From Streptomyces sp. NBC_00457 (GTDB lineage: Bacteria; Actinomycetota; Actinomycetes; Streptomycetales; Streptomycetaceae), in assembly GCF_036014015.1 (NCBI RefSeq), contig NZ_CP107905.1, positions 1,922,001 to 1,986,000 on the forward strand: DNA of 64,000 nucleotides. Reading direction: 5' to 3'. Shown piece after piece: positions 35,379 to 44,920 of this stretch. The stretch's first letter is position 1, and every line of letters starts with the position of its first letter. Position numbers and translations under genes: made by a program. A model generated the notes under the pieces. The model ran no database searches. It worked only from the letters and a program-made list of their open reading frames with translations, and was not told the origin of the DNA.

Positions 35379-36532
35379 GCGGCCTCCTCGGGCGAGGCGA
35401 AGCGGTCGGGCCGGAACGGCGTCAGGTCCAGGTCCGGGGCCTTGTCGGTCAGCACCTGCGCGATCAGTTGCCCCGTGCCGGTCGCGAGCCCGATGCCCGC
35501 ACCCTCGTGACCGCAGGCGTGATGGAGGCCCGGCACCCGTGGATCAGGGCCGATGGCGGGCAGGTGGTCGGGCATGTACGGCCGGAAGCCGAGGTAGGCG
35601 CGCATCGCGTGGACCCCCTCCAGGAACGGGAACAGCCGCGTCGCACCCGCCGCGAGCGCCCGTACGGCCGGCAGGGAGAAGGTCCGGTCGAAGCCGACGC
35701 GTTCACGGCTCGCGCCGATCAGGACCGGCCCGGCGGCCGTGCCCTCCACGACCGGCGAGGTCTGCAGGGCAGCCGAGTCACTGGCGACGTCGGCCACGTA
35801 GTCGGCGGCGTACACCTTGTGGTGGACCATGCGCGGGAGCGGTTCGGTGACGAGGACGAAGCCTCGGCGCGGCAGGACGGGAAGGTGCACGCCCGCGAGG
35901 GCGGCGAGGTCGGCGCCCCAGGTGCCCGCCGCGTTGACGACCGCCCGGGCGTGCAGGTCACCTCCGTCGGTACGGACGCCACGGACCGCCCCGTCCGGTG
36001 TGCGCAGGATGTCCGTCACGGTCCGGCCGGTGAACAGGCGGGCGCCGGAGGCCTTGAGGAGGTGTGCGGCGGCCAGGGCGGGCATGACCTGGGCGTCCTG
36101 GGGATAGTGGACGGCGCCGGGTAGACCGGGGGCGAGATGGGGTTCGAGGTCGCAGAGGGTGTCGGGTGCGACGAGTCGGGCGGTGACTCCGGCGGCGCGC
36201 TGGCCGGCGGCGAAGCGCTCCAGGGCGGTGAGCCCACCGGGGGACGTGGCCACCACGACGCCGCCCTTGGCCTCGTACTCCACGGACTCCCCGAACTCCG
36301 CCGCGAGTTCTGCCCAGAGGCGGCCCGAGAGGAGCGCGAGGTCCAGTTCGGGGCCGGGCTCCTTGTCGGAGACGAGGATGTTGCCCTCGCCGGCGCCGGT
36401 CGTGCCGCCGGCCACCGGGCCACGGTCGACGACGGTGACGTCGAGGCCCGCGCGGGCGGCGTACAGGGCGCACGCGGCGCCCACCATGCCGGCCCCGATG
36501 ACCACGACATCGCAGGTCAATCGCTTGCTCAC
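35375..36532 (-). CDS. DAO-family FAD oxidoreductase, D-hydroxyproline dehydrogenase beta-like subunit
   Basis: A 385-residue D-amino-acid-oxidase-family flavoprotein: DVVVIGAGMVGAACALYAAR (about 8-27) and a C-terminal GLHHACGHEGAGIGLATGTG flavin motif. Related to HcnC/LhpB. First gene of the catabolic operon. With the ferredoxin-like and FAD subunits it would oxidise cis-4-hydroxy-D-proline to the pyrroline. Transcribed divergently from the Xaa-Pro peptidase gene, 97 bp away. Confidence 0.9.
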   Translation of the reverse strand: MSKRLTCDVVVIGAGMVGAACALYAARAGLDVTVVDRGPVAGGTTGAGEGNILVSDKEPGPELDLALLSGRLWAELAAEFGESVEYEAKGGVVVATSPGGLTALERFAAGQRAAGVTARLVAPDTLCDLEPHLAPGLPGAVHYPQDAQVMPALAAAHLLKASGARLFTGRTVTDILRTPDGAVRGVRTDGGDLHARAVVNAAGTWGADLAALAGVHLPVLPRRGFVLVTEPLPRMVHHKVYAADYVADVASDSAALQTSPVVEGTAAGPVLIGASRERVGFDRTFSLPAVRALAAGATRLFPFLEGVHAMRAYLGFRPYMPDHLPAIGPDPRVPGLHHACGHEGAGIGLATGTGQLIAQVLTDKAPDLDLTPFRPDRFASPEEAA

Positions 36533-36541
36533 ATCAGTACT

Positions 36542-36609
36542 ATGTCACATACCGCTCCAGCTGGGAACGACGTGCAGACGACGTCACACGACATCCCACG
36601 AGGTCACAC
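36542..36609. promoter_or_regulatory. Cluster of GTCACA-type motifs between hydroxyproline operon and peptidase gene
   Basis: The intergenic region contains ATGTCACAT (36542-36550), GTCACACGACAT (36583-36594) and GTCACAC (36603-36609). The middle element is identical for 12 bases to one upstream of the gntR gene. The repeated GTCACA core makes this the best operator candidate for the GntR regulator, controlling both divergent arms. Confidence 0.55.
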
Positions 36610-36629
36610 ACGGAAGAGGTGCCCCCGAC

Positions 36630-38029
<1,400 letters not shown>

Positions 38030-38042
<13 letters not shown>

Positions 38043-38087
38043 CCCAGGAAACCGGAAAGTTCGCGGGCTGACCCCGGAAACCGGAAA
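38030..38087 (+). repeat. 29-bp tandem duplication spanning the pepP stop codon
   Basis: Two adjacent 29-bp copies (38030-38058 and 38059-38087) differ by one base and each starts GTTCGCGGGCTGACCC. The first copy carries the last codons and stop of pepP; the second is non-coding. It looks like a recent slippage duplication. Confidence 0.8.
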
Positions 38088-38151
38088 GGGGGGCGACGCG
38101 CCCCGTCCTGACCAGAGCGCCGTCGGCGACCTGAACGCCGGCGGTGCCCGG

Positions 38152-38823
38152 TCAGGCGTCGGGGGCGGAGACCACCGTGAGGTGGCTCGCCGTGCGGCGG
38201 GCTCGTGCGGGCCTGCGGCCGGTGGGGGTGGCGCGGCGGGCGGGGCGGAGGATCAGCGTCATCCGCGTGTAGCCCATCTCGTGCAGCGTCCGGGGGGTTT
38301 CGTCGACGACCCGGCAGTCCGTGGCGCCCCAGCGCGGGTCCGGGTGCAGCAGCGGGCGGACCGCGCCGTCGTGGGCGAGGGCCTGCTCGCCGACCGCGCG
38401 GATCCAGTGCGGCAGGCCGTGCCGGTAGGCGGCCTCCATGATGGGGTCCTGGGCGATGTCCCGGCGGATCGCCTGCAGCCCGTGGTCGTGGCCGTGCCGC
38501 TCGACGGCGGCGGCGAAGAGGGCCAGCATGGGCAGGCACCAACTCGACTCGTGGTCGCCGAGGACCGTGCTCGCGTCCGGGTGGAACAGGACGAAGCGCA
38601 GGAAGTTGTCGTACGGCATGGCCGTGGGGTGCGGGCCGATGCCGCGGAAAAGTGTCTCGAAAGCGGTGTTGCTCAGGACCACGTCCCACCGGTGATCGAG
38701 CACGACGGACGGGAAGGTGACGGCCTCCAGGAGGGTGGCGTAGTCATGGAGATACGCCTGGGCCTCAAGACTCTCGGGGACGGGCCGCGGCGCCGGCCGC
38801 TGCCCACCTGCCTGATACGCCAT
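38152..38823 (-). CDS. MmyB-like ligand-binding domain protein lacking the HTH
   Basis: A 223-residue protein whose centre (FPSVVLDHRWDVVLSNTAFE) is the MmyB/MLTR PAS-like ligand-binding domain usually found C-terminal to an XRE helix-turn-helix in Streptomyces regulators. Here the N-terminal DNA-binding domain (normally about 80 residues) is absent, and no HTH is encoded in the region immediately upstream. It is divergent from an HTH protein gene. It might act through protein contacts or be a decayed regulator. Confidence 0.75.
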   Translation of the reverse strand: MAYQAGGQRPAPRPVPESLEAQAYLHDYATLLEAVTFPSVVLDHRWDVVLSNTAFETLFRGIGPHPTAMPYDNFLRFVLFHPDASTVLGDHESSWCLPMLALFAAAVERHGHDHGLQAIRRDIAQDPIMEAAYRHGLPHWIRAVGEQALAHDGAVRPLLHPDPRWGATDCRVVDETPRTLHEMGYTRMTLILRPARRATPTGRRPARARRTASHLTVVSAPDA

Positions 38824-38894
38824 CGGGAGGTCACCCCTCTTGCCTATGCGGCCTTCACGCGGCGCCTTGATCCTCGTGCCCCGACGCGAGGTGT

Positions 38895-38951
38895 GTCAAC
38901 TATCGTGGCATTTCATGCCGGTTGACGGCTGAAATTGGCCACAGTTGTGGC
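38895..38951. promoter_or_regulatory. Nested dyads between the MmyB-domain and HTH genes
   Basis: Outer arms GTCAAC (38895-38900) / GTTGAC (38921-38926) enclose a second dyad GGCAT / ATGCC (38907-38919). A third dyad GCCACA / TGTGGC with a 2-base spacer lies at 38938-38951. Located in a 239-bp divergent intergenic region, these are candidate regulator sites. Confidence 0.4.
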
Positions 38952-39062
38952 GACACCTGGATGTGAGTTCGAACCACCGGCTACTCTCCGGGAAGTTCAC
39001 GCCAACCGTGTGTGGTGAGAATGCCGGTGAGAAGGCCTGTGAGAGACGTGGGAGATCTGTCG

Positions 39063-39716
39063 GTGACGGATGGCTTCGAGGGTCCCGGCGCCGCGATGGC
39101 GGCTCTGCCGGCGGTCGTCGCCCGGGTCACCGCACTCGCCGACCGGCTGGGCGTGGCGCACGCGGACGCCTTCGCCACCGGCCGTCTGTCCGTCGCCTCC
39201 GGTGTCCCCGAGCCCGTGGTCAAGGCCCTGCTGAGCGGTCGGCCGGCGGGCGAGCCCGATGTGCAGGCGCGGTTTCTGCAACGCCTGGACCTGCTGCGCC
39301 GCACCCGGCTCAAGCCGAACGGGCGCAAGTACACCCAGCAGGAGATCGCCGACGGTGCGGGCATGTCTCGGCAGCAGGCGGGCGCTCTCATCAACGGCGA
39401 CCGGCGTCCCACCATGGAGCACTGCGACGCCATTCAGCGCTTCTTCCGGGTGCATGCCGGATTCCTGACGGCCGAGGATCCCGAAGCGCTCGCGGGCGCC
39501 CTTCAGCGCACCGAGCAGGAGCTGCTGCAGAAGCTCGCCGACCGTGAGCGGGAGGCGGCGGCCGCCGCCGACGACCCGCTGGAGCGGCTGCTGCAGGACC
39601 ACGGCGTCCGCGGAATCGCCTGGCGGGCCGCGCAGCTGCCCACCGACCAGCACCGCGACAAGGTCGCCGAATGGCTGGACATGCTCCTGGAGAGCGTCAA
39701 GCGGCCCGAGTCCTGA
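39063..39716 (+). CDS. XRE-type helix-turn-helix protein
   Basis: A 217-residue protein with an XRE-like HTH at about residues 95-140 (KYTQQEIADGAGMSRQQAGA) after a region resembling a second degenerate HTH, and a helical C-terminal tail. GTG 39063 is chosen because GGGAG lies eight bases upstream; starts at 39021 and 39048 are possible. It forms a tight pair with the following HExxH protein, an arrangement found in Streptomyces XRE/ImmA-like modules. Confidence 0.8.
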   Translation: MTDGFEGPGAAMAALPAVVARVTALADRLGVAHADAFATGRLSVASGVPEPVVKALLSGRPAGEPDVQARFLQRLDLLRRTRLKPNGRKYTQQEIADGAGMSRQQAGALINGDRRPTMEHCDAIQRFFRVHAGFLTAEDPEALAGALQRTEQELLQKLADREREAAAAADDPLERLLQDHGVRGIAWRAAQLPTDQHRDKVAEWLDMLLESVKRPES

Positions 39717-39730
39717 GCCTGGGGAGATCA

Positions 39731-40273
39731 GTGGGCATCGACAAGGAAATGCGCCGCCTGTGCGGCGAGTTGGTCGCGGAGCTCACGCTCCCCGCACCGG
39801 CGCGGCCCGAGGACCTGTACGGCGCCCTGTGCGACGCGATGAGCAGACGCCGCGGCCGTCCTGTCCACTTCCGTACGGCCGCCTTCCCGCCCGGCACCGC
39901 CAGCGGGCTGTGGCTCGACATGAACGACCAGGACGTCGTGGTCGTCGAGGAACGCACCGCCCCCGACCACCAGTTGGTCATCCTCGGCCACGAGCTGTGG
40001 CACATGAAGGCCGGGCACTGCAGCCACCATGTCGAGGGCGCCGCCGTCGCCGCCCGGCTGCTCAGCGACGAGGCCGACCTCGAGGACACCGTCCGCCGGA
40101 TCGCCGCCCGCACCCGCTTCGACGAAGCCGAGGAGCAGGACGCCGAGAGCTTCGGCCTCCTGCTGGCCAGCAAGTGCCGTACCTGGCTTGCCGGGTCGTC
40201 GTCGCGGGGGCCGGTGCAGCGGGATCGGTTGGCTGGGCGGATCGAGGCGTCGTTGGGGTATTTGGGGTTGTGA
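39731..40273 (+). CDS. ImmA/IrrE-like putative metallopeptidase
   Basis: A 180-residue protein with a zinc-peptidase motif HELWH (His87, Glu88, His91) followed by KAGH, resembling the M78 ImmA/IrrE group that cleave partner HTH repressors. A GTG with GGGGAG just upstream follows the HTH gene by 14 bases. The partner HTH protein is the obvious candidate substrate (inference from known ImmA/ImmR and IrrE/DdrO pairs). Confidence 0.75.
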   Translation: MGIDKEMRRLCGELVAELTLPAPARPEDLYGALCDAMSRRRGRPVHFRTAAFPPGTASGLWLDMNDQDVVVVEERTAPDHQLVILGHELWHMKAGHCSHHVEGAAVAARLLSDEADLEDTVRRIAARTRFDEAEEQDAESFGLLLASKCRTWLAGSSSRGPVQRDRLAGRIEASLGYLGL

Positions 40274-40276
40274 CAT

Positions 40277-40437
40277 TGGCTCGGTCGCCTTCGGGGGGCG
40301 GCATCTAGCGGCTGGCGACGCGCTGTGTTGGATGGCTCGGTCGCCTTCGGGGGCGCTTAATGCCGGTGTCGAGACGGCGATCGTGCTCGACGCTTCGCGC
40401 CTCCGCGCGTTCGCCGTCTCGACACCGGCGCGCCCCC
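40277..40437. repeat. Direct repeats and long imperfect hairpin in a 448-bp gene-free stretch
   Basis: A 21-bp direct repeat starting TGGCTCGGTCGCCTTCGG occurs at 40277-40297 and 40333-40353. From 40349 to 40437 a large stem can form: outer arms GGGGGCGC / GCGCCCCC and inner perfect 19-bp arms 40362-40380 / 40411-40429 (starting GCCGGTGTCGAG) around a 30-base loop. This could be a strong terminator for the preceding operon, a REP-like element or a structured RNA. Confidence 0.7.
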
Positions 40438-40484
40438 TGCGGCTCCCTCGCGGCCGGCGCGTCGGACCAGTGGGCGTTGGTGGG

Positions 40485-40600
40485 CACTCACCCGGCACTC
40501 ACCCCGCACCCGCCCGGCACCTCACCCCGCACCCACCTCACACCCGCCCGGCACCTCACCCGGTTCTCACCTGGCCCTCGCCCTGCACCCGCCGTGGGCT
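40485..40600. repeat. C-rich degenerate short tandem repeats
   Basis: Repeated units of the form CACCCGCCCGGCACCTCACC occupy the stretch after the hairpin; two near-identical units flank CACCCC variants. There is no coding signal. Together with the hairpin it fills the gap between the ImmA-like gene and the next small gene. Confidence 0.55.
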
Positions 40601-40721
40601 GAGTGGGCGAACCGGCAGGTGGGCGAGGTCGATTGTCAGTGGTGGGCGGCAGACTTGGAGGTGCGTGCCGTCCGAGTGCTCAGGCGCGCCCGACCGACGC
40701 CGACGTGGGGAGAGCCGACCG

Positions 40722-40958
40722 ATGCAGACCGCCCTGATGACCGACCGTGAGCGCACCGCCGTACAGGCCTATCTGCGGCTGCTGCACACCGTGCGTGCGG
40801 CCTTCGACACCGCTGCCGGCCCGCCGGGCGGTGGGCTGCCACCCGCCGTTCCGCCGTCCGTGCTGGCCGAGGCGGAGCAGGCGCTGGCGGAGGCGGGTCT
40901 CGCGGGCAACGAGGAGGAGTTCTTCCGGCTGCTGCAGAGCTGGTGCCCGGAGGCCTGA
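40722..40958 (+). CDS. 78-residue protein of unknown function
   Basis: MQTALMTDRERTAVQAYLRL starts a helical, Ala/Glu-rich protein with a Pro/Gly-rich middle and FFRLLQSWCPEA end. ATG is preceded by GGGGAG at nine bases and codon use is typical. No family recognised. It is convergent with the phosphopantetheinyl transferase gene, with stops only one base apart. Confidence 0.7.
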   Translation: MQTALMTDRERTAVQAYLRLLHTVRAAFDTAAGPPGGGLPPAVPPSVLAEAEQALAEAGLAGNEEEFFRLLQSWCPEA

Positions 40959-40959
40959 C

Positions 40960-41643
40960 CTACGCCCCGGCCTGGTGGCGTACGGAGACGGCCGTCGCCA
41001 CCAGGCCGCGCCGGACGGTCCAGCGGCCCTCGAAGTGACGGAGCCGCCGGCCGTCGATCAGCGGTCCGGGGACCAGGAGTTCGGCGCGGAAGGCGCCGCC
41101 GAGCCGGTCGCCAGGGTGCGCGGAGATCTCGATGTCGGCCTCGGTGAAGTCGAGCCACTGCCGGGTGAGGGGGAACCACGCCTTGTACACGGACTCCTTG
41201 GCGCTGAACAGCAGCCGGTCCCAGTGGATGTCCGGATGGAGCGCGGCCAGGCCGCTGAGCCGCGGTACCTCCGTGGGCAGGGCCACGGCGGCCAGCACAC
41301 CCTCCGGGAGCGGGTCATGGGGTTCGGCGTCGATGCCGATCGAGGCGAGGTCGGTGGCGCGGACCAGGGCGGCGGCGTGGTAGCCCTCGCAGTGGGTCAT
41401 GCTGCCGACCAGGCCGGCCGGCCAGCCCGGTGCGCCACGCTCGCCGGGCAGCACGGCCTGCGGCGGCACGCCGAGCTTCTCCATGGCGCGGCGGGCACAG
41501 GTCCGTACGGTGGCGAACTCACGGCGGCGTTTGTCGACCGCCCGCGCCACGACCGCCTCTTCCTCGGGGTACAGGGGAGCCGGCTCGTCGCTACCGTACG
41601 TCTCCACGACCACCACCGAGGCGGGCAGCAGCTCCTCGATCAC
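40960..41643 (-). CDS. 4'-phosphopantetheinyl transferase (Sfp type)
   Basis: A 227-residue PPTase with Mg-binding/catalytic motifs GIDAEPHDPL (about 127-136) and FSAKESVYKAWFPL. It transfers phosphopantetheine from CoA to carrier proteins of polyketide and peptide synthases. No such synthase lies in the window, so it probably serves clusters elsewhere. The GTG start has GGAGG upstream inside the end of the metallophosphoesterase gene, overlapping it by 53 bp. The adjacency with a metallophosphoesterase gene is recurrent in Streptomyces. Confidence 0.9.
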   Translation of the reverse strand: MIEELLPASVVVVETYGSDEPAPLYPEEEAVVARAVDKRRREFATVRTCARRAMEKLGVPPQAVLPGERGAPGWPAGLVGSMTHCEGYHAAALVRATDLASIGIDAEPHDPLPEGVLAAVALPTEVPRLSGLAALHPDIHWDRLLFSAKESVYKAWFPLTRQWLDFTEADIEISAHPGDRLGGAFRAELLVPGPLIDGRRLRHFEGRWTVRRGLVATAVSVRHQAGA

Positions 41644-42499
41644 CTGGCCCGACCTCCCTGGGCAGTATGCGGCGCAGCGCCCCCGGCTCCTGGGAGCGCT
41701 TGCTCCATTCTCGCGGGTATCCGACGGACACCTCTTCGAAGCGGACACCGTCGTGCCAGGTCGTCCGCGGAATGTGCAGATGACCATAGACCATGGTCCG
41801 GACCCGGAATCTGCGGTGCCAGTCGGCCGTCAGCCCGGTGCCGCACCACATGGCGAACTCGGGGTACCACAGGACGTCCGTCGGGTGCCGGTCCAGCGGG
41901 TAGTGGTTGACCAGCACCGTCGGCAGGTCGCCGGGCAGCTCGGCGAGCCTGCCCTCGGTGGCCGCGACCCGGGCCCGGCACCAGGCGTCGCGGCTCGGGT
42001 AGGGGTCGGGGTGCAGCAGATACTCGTCGTTGCAGACGATCCCGGTTCCGTGCGCGTACGCCAGTCCCTCTTCCTTGGTCGCGCAGCCGGCCGGGAGGAA
42101 CGAGTAGTCGTAGAGCAGGAACAGCGGCGCCACGGCCACCGGGCCGCCGGGGCCGTCCCAGATGGGGTACGGGTCCTCGGGTGTGAGCACGCCCAGTTCC
42201 CGGCACTCCTCGACGAGGTGCTCGTAGCGGGCGACGCCGCGCAGGGTGACGGGGTCCTTCGGGTGGGTCCACAGTTCGTGGTTGCCGGGGGCCCAGACGA
42301 CCTTGCGGAAGCGCCCGGCGAGGGTCTTCAGGGCCCAGCGGACGTCGGAGACGGTCTCGGAGACGTCGCCGGCCACCAGGAGCCAGTCGTCGTCCGTCTC
42401 GGGGTGCATCTTCTCGACGAGGGCGCGGTTCTCCGGGTAGCCGATGTGCAGATCGCTGATGGCCAGCAGCTGTCCGGCACCACCGGCCGTCGACGTCAC
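41591..42499 (-). CDS. Calcineurin-like metallophosphoesterase
   Basis: A 302-residue cytoplasmic enzyme with all metallophosphoesterase motifs: ISDLHIG, LVAGDVSE, WAPGNHELW, VLVNHYPL and VYGHLHI. GTG 42499 has AAGGGG upstream; the frame extends further upstream but without coding character. Co-transcribed with the PPTase gene. The substrate is unknown. Confidence 0.9.
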   Translation of the reverse strand: MTSTAGGAGQLLAISDLHIGYPENRALVEKMHPETDDDWLLVAGDVSETVSDVRWALKTLAGRFRKVVWAPGNHELWTHPKDPVTLRGVARYEHLVEECRELGVLTPEDPYPIWDGPGGPVAVAPLFLLYDYSFLPAGCATKEEGLAYAHGTGIVCNDEYLLHPDPYPSRDAWCRARVAATEGRLAELPGDLPTVLVNHYPLDRHPTDVLWYPEFAMWCGTGLTADWHRRFRVRTMVYGHLHIPRTTWHDGVRFEEVSVGYPREWSKRSQEPGALRRILPREVGPGDRGAAARLGGGRGDVR

Positions 42500-42792
42500 G
42501 TGTTCGCCCCTTCCGCGCAGGAATGGCTCCACGACAGCACATCCGCAGCACCCGGACAAGGCGGGTCTCCAGGGCGGGGCGCGCGGGTTATCAGGAGAAC
42601 ATCGTCCCGTCAGGCAACCTCCGAAAATCCGTAACACGTACGTTGCACGCCGCACCCCCGCGAAGCCGTATGATCGCCCCAACACCACACCACGGACTTC
42701 CCTTCACCAGGGACAGTTTGGTGTTCCCTCGATTCGATCTGGCCGGGCACGGCCTGCTCCGCCGTGCCCGCGAACCATGAAAGGCGGCCTGC

Positions 42793-43935
42793 ATGGTCTC
42801 TCGCGTACGCGTCTGGCTCAACCGCACGTACGCGGAGAACGTGTTCTTCATGGATCAGCTGCGACGAAATCCCAGCGATCGGGCCGTCGAGATCCATGCC
42901 ACGCACGGCGATGCCGACTCCCCTGTGCTGGCCGCCGCCGACACCGCCGACCTCGAGCCGGAGGGCCTGTCCCCGGCCGCGTATGTCGAGTACGCCCTGG
43001 ACCAGTGCGTCCGCCGCGGCATCGACGTGTTCGTGCCGCGTGCTCAGCAGTCGGCGATCGTGGCGCACCGCGCCGACTTCGAGGCGGTCGGTACGGCGGT
43101 GCTCGCGCCGCCGCCCGAGGCCGTGGCCGTCTTCCACGACAAGGTGATCGCCTACGAGGCGGTCGAGGCGATCGGCGTGCCGGTGCCGCCGTGGTGGCGG
43201 GTGCGGTCGGCGGACGAACTCGTCGCCGCTGTCGAGGAGTTGGAGGCGGGCGGCCACAAGGCGTGCTTCAAGCCGGCGTCCGGCGCGGGCGGGGTGGGCT
43301 TCCGCAACATCACCCGCACGCCGTTCTCGATGATGCATCTCAACGGCTTCCCGAGTTCGTACGTCCCTCTCGACCTGGTCGTGCAGGCGGTGCGGCAGTC
43401 CGAGGAGCCGGTGGACTGGCTGGTCATGCCGCGTCTCGAGCAGCCGGAGGTGTCGGTGGACTGCCTCACCGGGCCCGACAACCGGATCCGGCTGGCGGTG
43501 GGCCGCACGAAGAACGGCCGGCGACGTGGGTTCACTCTGCATGAGCAGTGGCTGGCACCGGCGCGGGCGATCGCGGAGGGGTTCGGGCTGCACTACCTGT
43601 CCAACATCCAGTTCCGGATGTTCGGGGACACGCCGGTGCTGATGGACGTCAACACGCGTCCGGCGGGCGGGCTGCATCAGCTGTCGCTGTGTGGGGTCAA
43701 CGCGCCTTGGGCCGCTGTGCAGTTGGCGCTCGGCGAGGATCCGGGTGAGGTGGTTCCGCCGTTCCTCGGGCAGGACTACACGGTGGTCTCCGGGCCGCGG
43801 CCGTTGCGCACGGTGTCGTTGCCTCAGCAGCGGGAGGCTGTGCCGCCGATGTCGAGGACGCCTGTGCCTTCGCCTGCGGCGCTTGAGCCGAGGGAGTCGG
43901 GTGCGGGTGCGGCGGCGCAGGTACTGCCGCTCTAG
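42793..43935 (+). CDS. ATP-grasp domain protein
   Basis: A 380-residue ATP-grasp ligase-like protein: N-terminal Rossmann-like part (about 1-100), then CFKPASGAGGVGF glycine-rich ATP-binding loop (about 158-170) and VLMDVNTRPAGGLHQLSLCG metal-binding end (about 281-300). The C-terminal tail is Pro/Arg rich. No precursor peptide or obvious partner enzyme is adjacent. It is divergent from the metallophosphoesterase/PPTase pair across a 293-bp gene-free region with no clear operator. Confidence 0.85.
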   Translation: MVSRVRVWLNRTYAENVFFMDQLRRNPSDRAVEIHATHGDADSPVLAAADTADLEPEGLSPAAYVEYALDQCVRRGIDVFVPRAQQSAIVAHRADFEAVGTAVLAPPPEAVAVFHDKVIAYEAVEAIGVPVPPWWRVRSADELVAAVEELEAGGHKACFKPASGAGGVGFRNITRTPFSMMHLNGFPSSYVPLDLVVQAVRQSEEPVDWLVMPRLEQPEVSVDCLTGPDNRIRLAVGRTKNGRRRGFTLHEQWLAPARAIAEGFGLHYLSNIQFRMFGDTPVLMDVNTRPAGGLHQLSLCGVNAPWAAVQLALGEDPGEVVPPFLGQDYTVVSGPRPLRTVSLPQQREAVPPMSRTPVPSPAALEPRESGAGAAAQVLPL

Positions 43936-43962
43936 GTTGTCTGCCGGGTGCGGGTTCGCTGT

Positions 43963-43990
43963 GGCTGGTCGCGCAGTTCCCCGCGCCCCT
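43963..43990 (-). repeat. Dispersed 28-bp repeat, copy 1
   Basis: The reverse strand reads through GCGGGGAACTGCGCGACC, identical for 28 bases to 47568-47595. Both copies are followed by ACCCGCA at a short distance. It lies between the convergent ATP-grasp and sulfotransferase genes. Sequences of this kind are widespread between Streptomyces genes and may act as terminators (family knowledge, function inferred). Confidence 0.7.
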
Positions 43991-44035
43991 TAGGTAGGTC
44001 TCCCTCGCCGGCATGGATTAGTTGACGCCTGGTCC

Positions 44036-44920
44036 CTAGACCTCGTACCCCCATGCCTTCGCGATCTCCCTCAGGCGGGGCGGGAGTTCGGCGGTCGGGT
44101 CGGCGGTGCGGGCGGGCTGGATGCGGCCCGACTTGATGGTGCTGCTCCAGTCGCCGAGCTGGGGGCGGAAGGTGCCGTGGTCCTTGTTGCCGTAGTCGAG
44201 CATGCCGCTCTCCCAGTCGACGCCGAGGTAGTCGCACAGGGCGCGGGTGGCCTTCTCCGGTTCGGCGGTGAGTTCCTCGTACGTGACGATGTGCGCGTTC
44301 CCGAGCTTCTGCCGGGCCTCTTCCAGCTTCTCCGAGTAGTTGAGCACCTCGGCGCGGATGGCCTCGTGGTCGGGGTCCCGGCGGCGGTCGGTCAGGGACG
44401 CGACGATCGCGCCGGGGTGGCGCAGCAGCAGGATGTAGCGGGCGCTGGGCCAACATCGGTCCAGGCGGGGCCAGATGAGGGTGTTGGGTGGCGTCTTGTC
44501 GACGATGATGTCCTTGCCGCTGCGGGTCAGCTCCAGGTGCAGCACCCGGTCCCAGAGAAGGTGCTCCAGCTCGGCCTTGTCGAGTTCCAGCGCCTTCATG
44601 GCGTCCGCGGTGAAGCTGCGGGTCAGCTCGACGTGGACGGTGCGCAGATGCATCTCGTGCGGGGCGCGGATCCGGCTGTGGCTGTTCAGCAGCACCCGGA
44701 GCAGGGTCGAGCCGGAGCGCACCGAGGACAGCACGAAGACCGGCGCCTCCACCAGGCGCGGGGCGATCGGAGCGACGTACGTCGACTCCTTCGGCTTCGC
44801 GGCGGGCCGGGGCGACGGAATGGCGTCCAGGGTGCGACGCGGCGGGCTCACCGCCTGCATCATCAGCCTCCCCCGGCGCCTCAGCCCCTTGCCGATCGCT
44901 GACTTACGCGAGTCTCCCAC
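44036..44920 (-). CDS. PAPS-dependent sulfotransferase family protein
   Basis: A 294-residue protein with the 5'-phosphosulfate loop VLSSVRSGSTLLRVLL (about 61-76) and the 3'-phosphate motif YILLLRHPGAIVASL (about 161-175), typical of sulfotransferase family proteins acting on lipids, glycans or small molecules. GTG 44920 is chosen from AAAGG eight bases upstream; an ATG further upstream is possible. Acceptor unknown. The 171-bp gap upstream holds its promoter and nothing else recognised. Confidence 0.82.
   Translation of the reverse strand: MGDSRKSAIGKGLRRRGRLMMQAVSPPRRTLDAIPSPRPAAKPKESTYVAPIAPRLVEAPVFVLSSVRSGSTLLRVLLNSHSRIRAPHEMHLRTVHVELTRSFTADAMKALELDKAELEHLLWDRVLHLELTRSGKDIIVDKTPPNTLIWPRLDRCWPSARYILLLRHPGAIVASLTDRRRDPDHEAIRAEVLNYSEKLEEARQKLGNAHIVTYEELTAEPEKATRALCDYLGVDWESGMLDYGNKDHGTFRPQLGDWSSTIKSGRIQPARTADPTAELPPRLREIAKAWGYEV

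Noticed and set aside
40485..40600. CRISPR-like array in the CACCCGCCC repeats
   Set aside because: Units are short, adjacent and degenerate, without spacers or cas genes.
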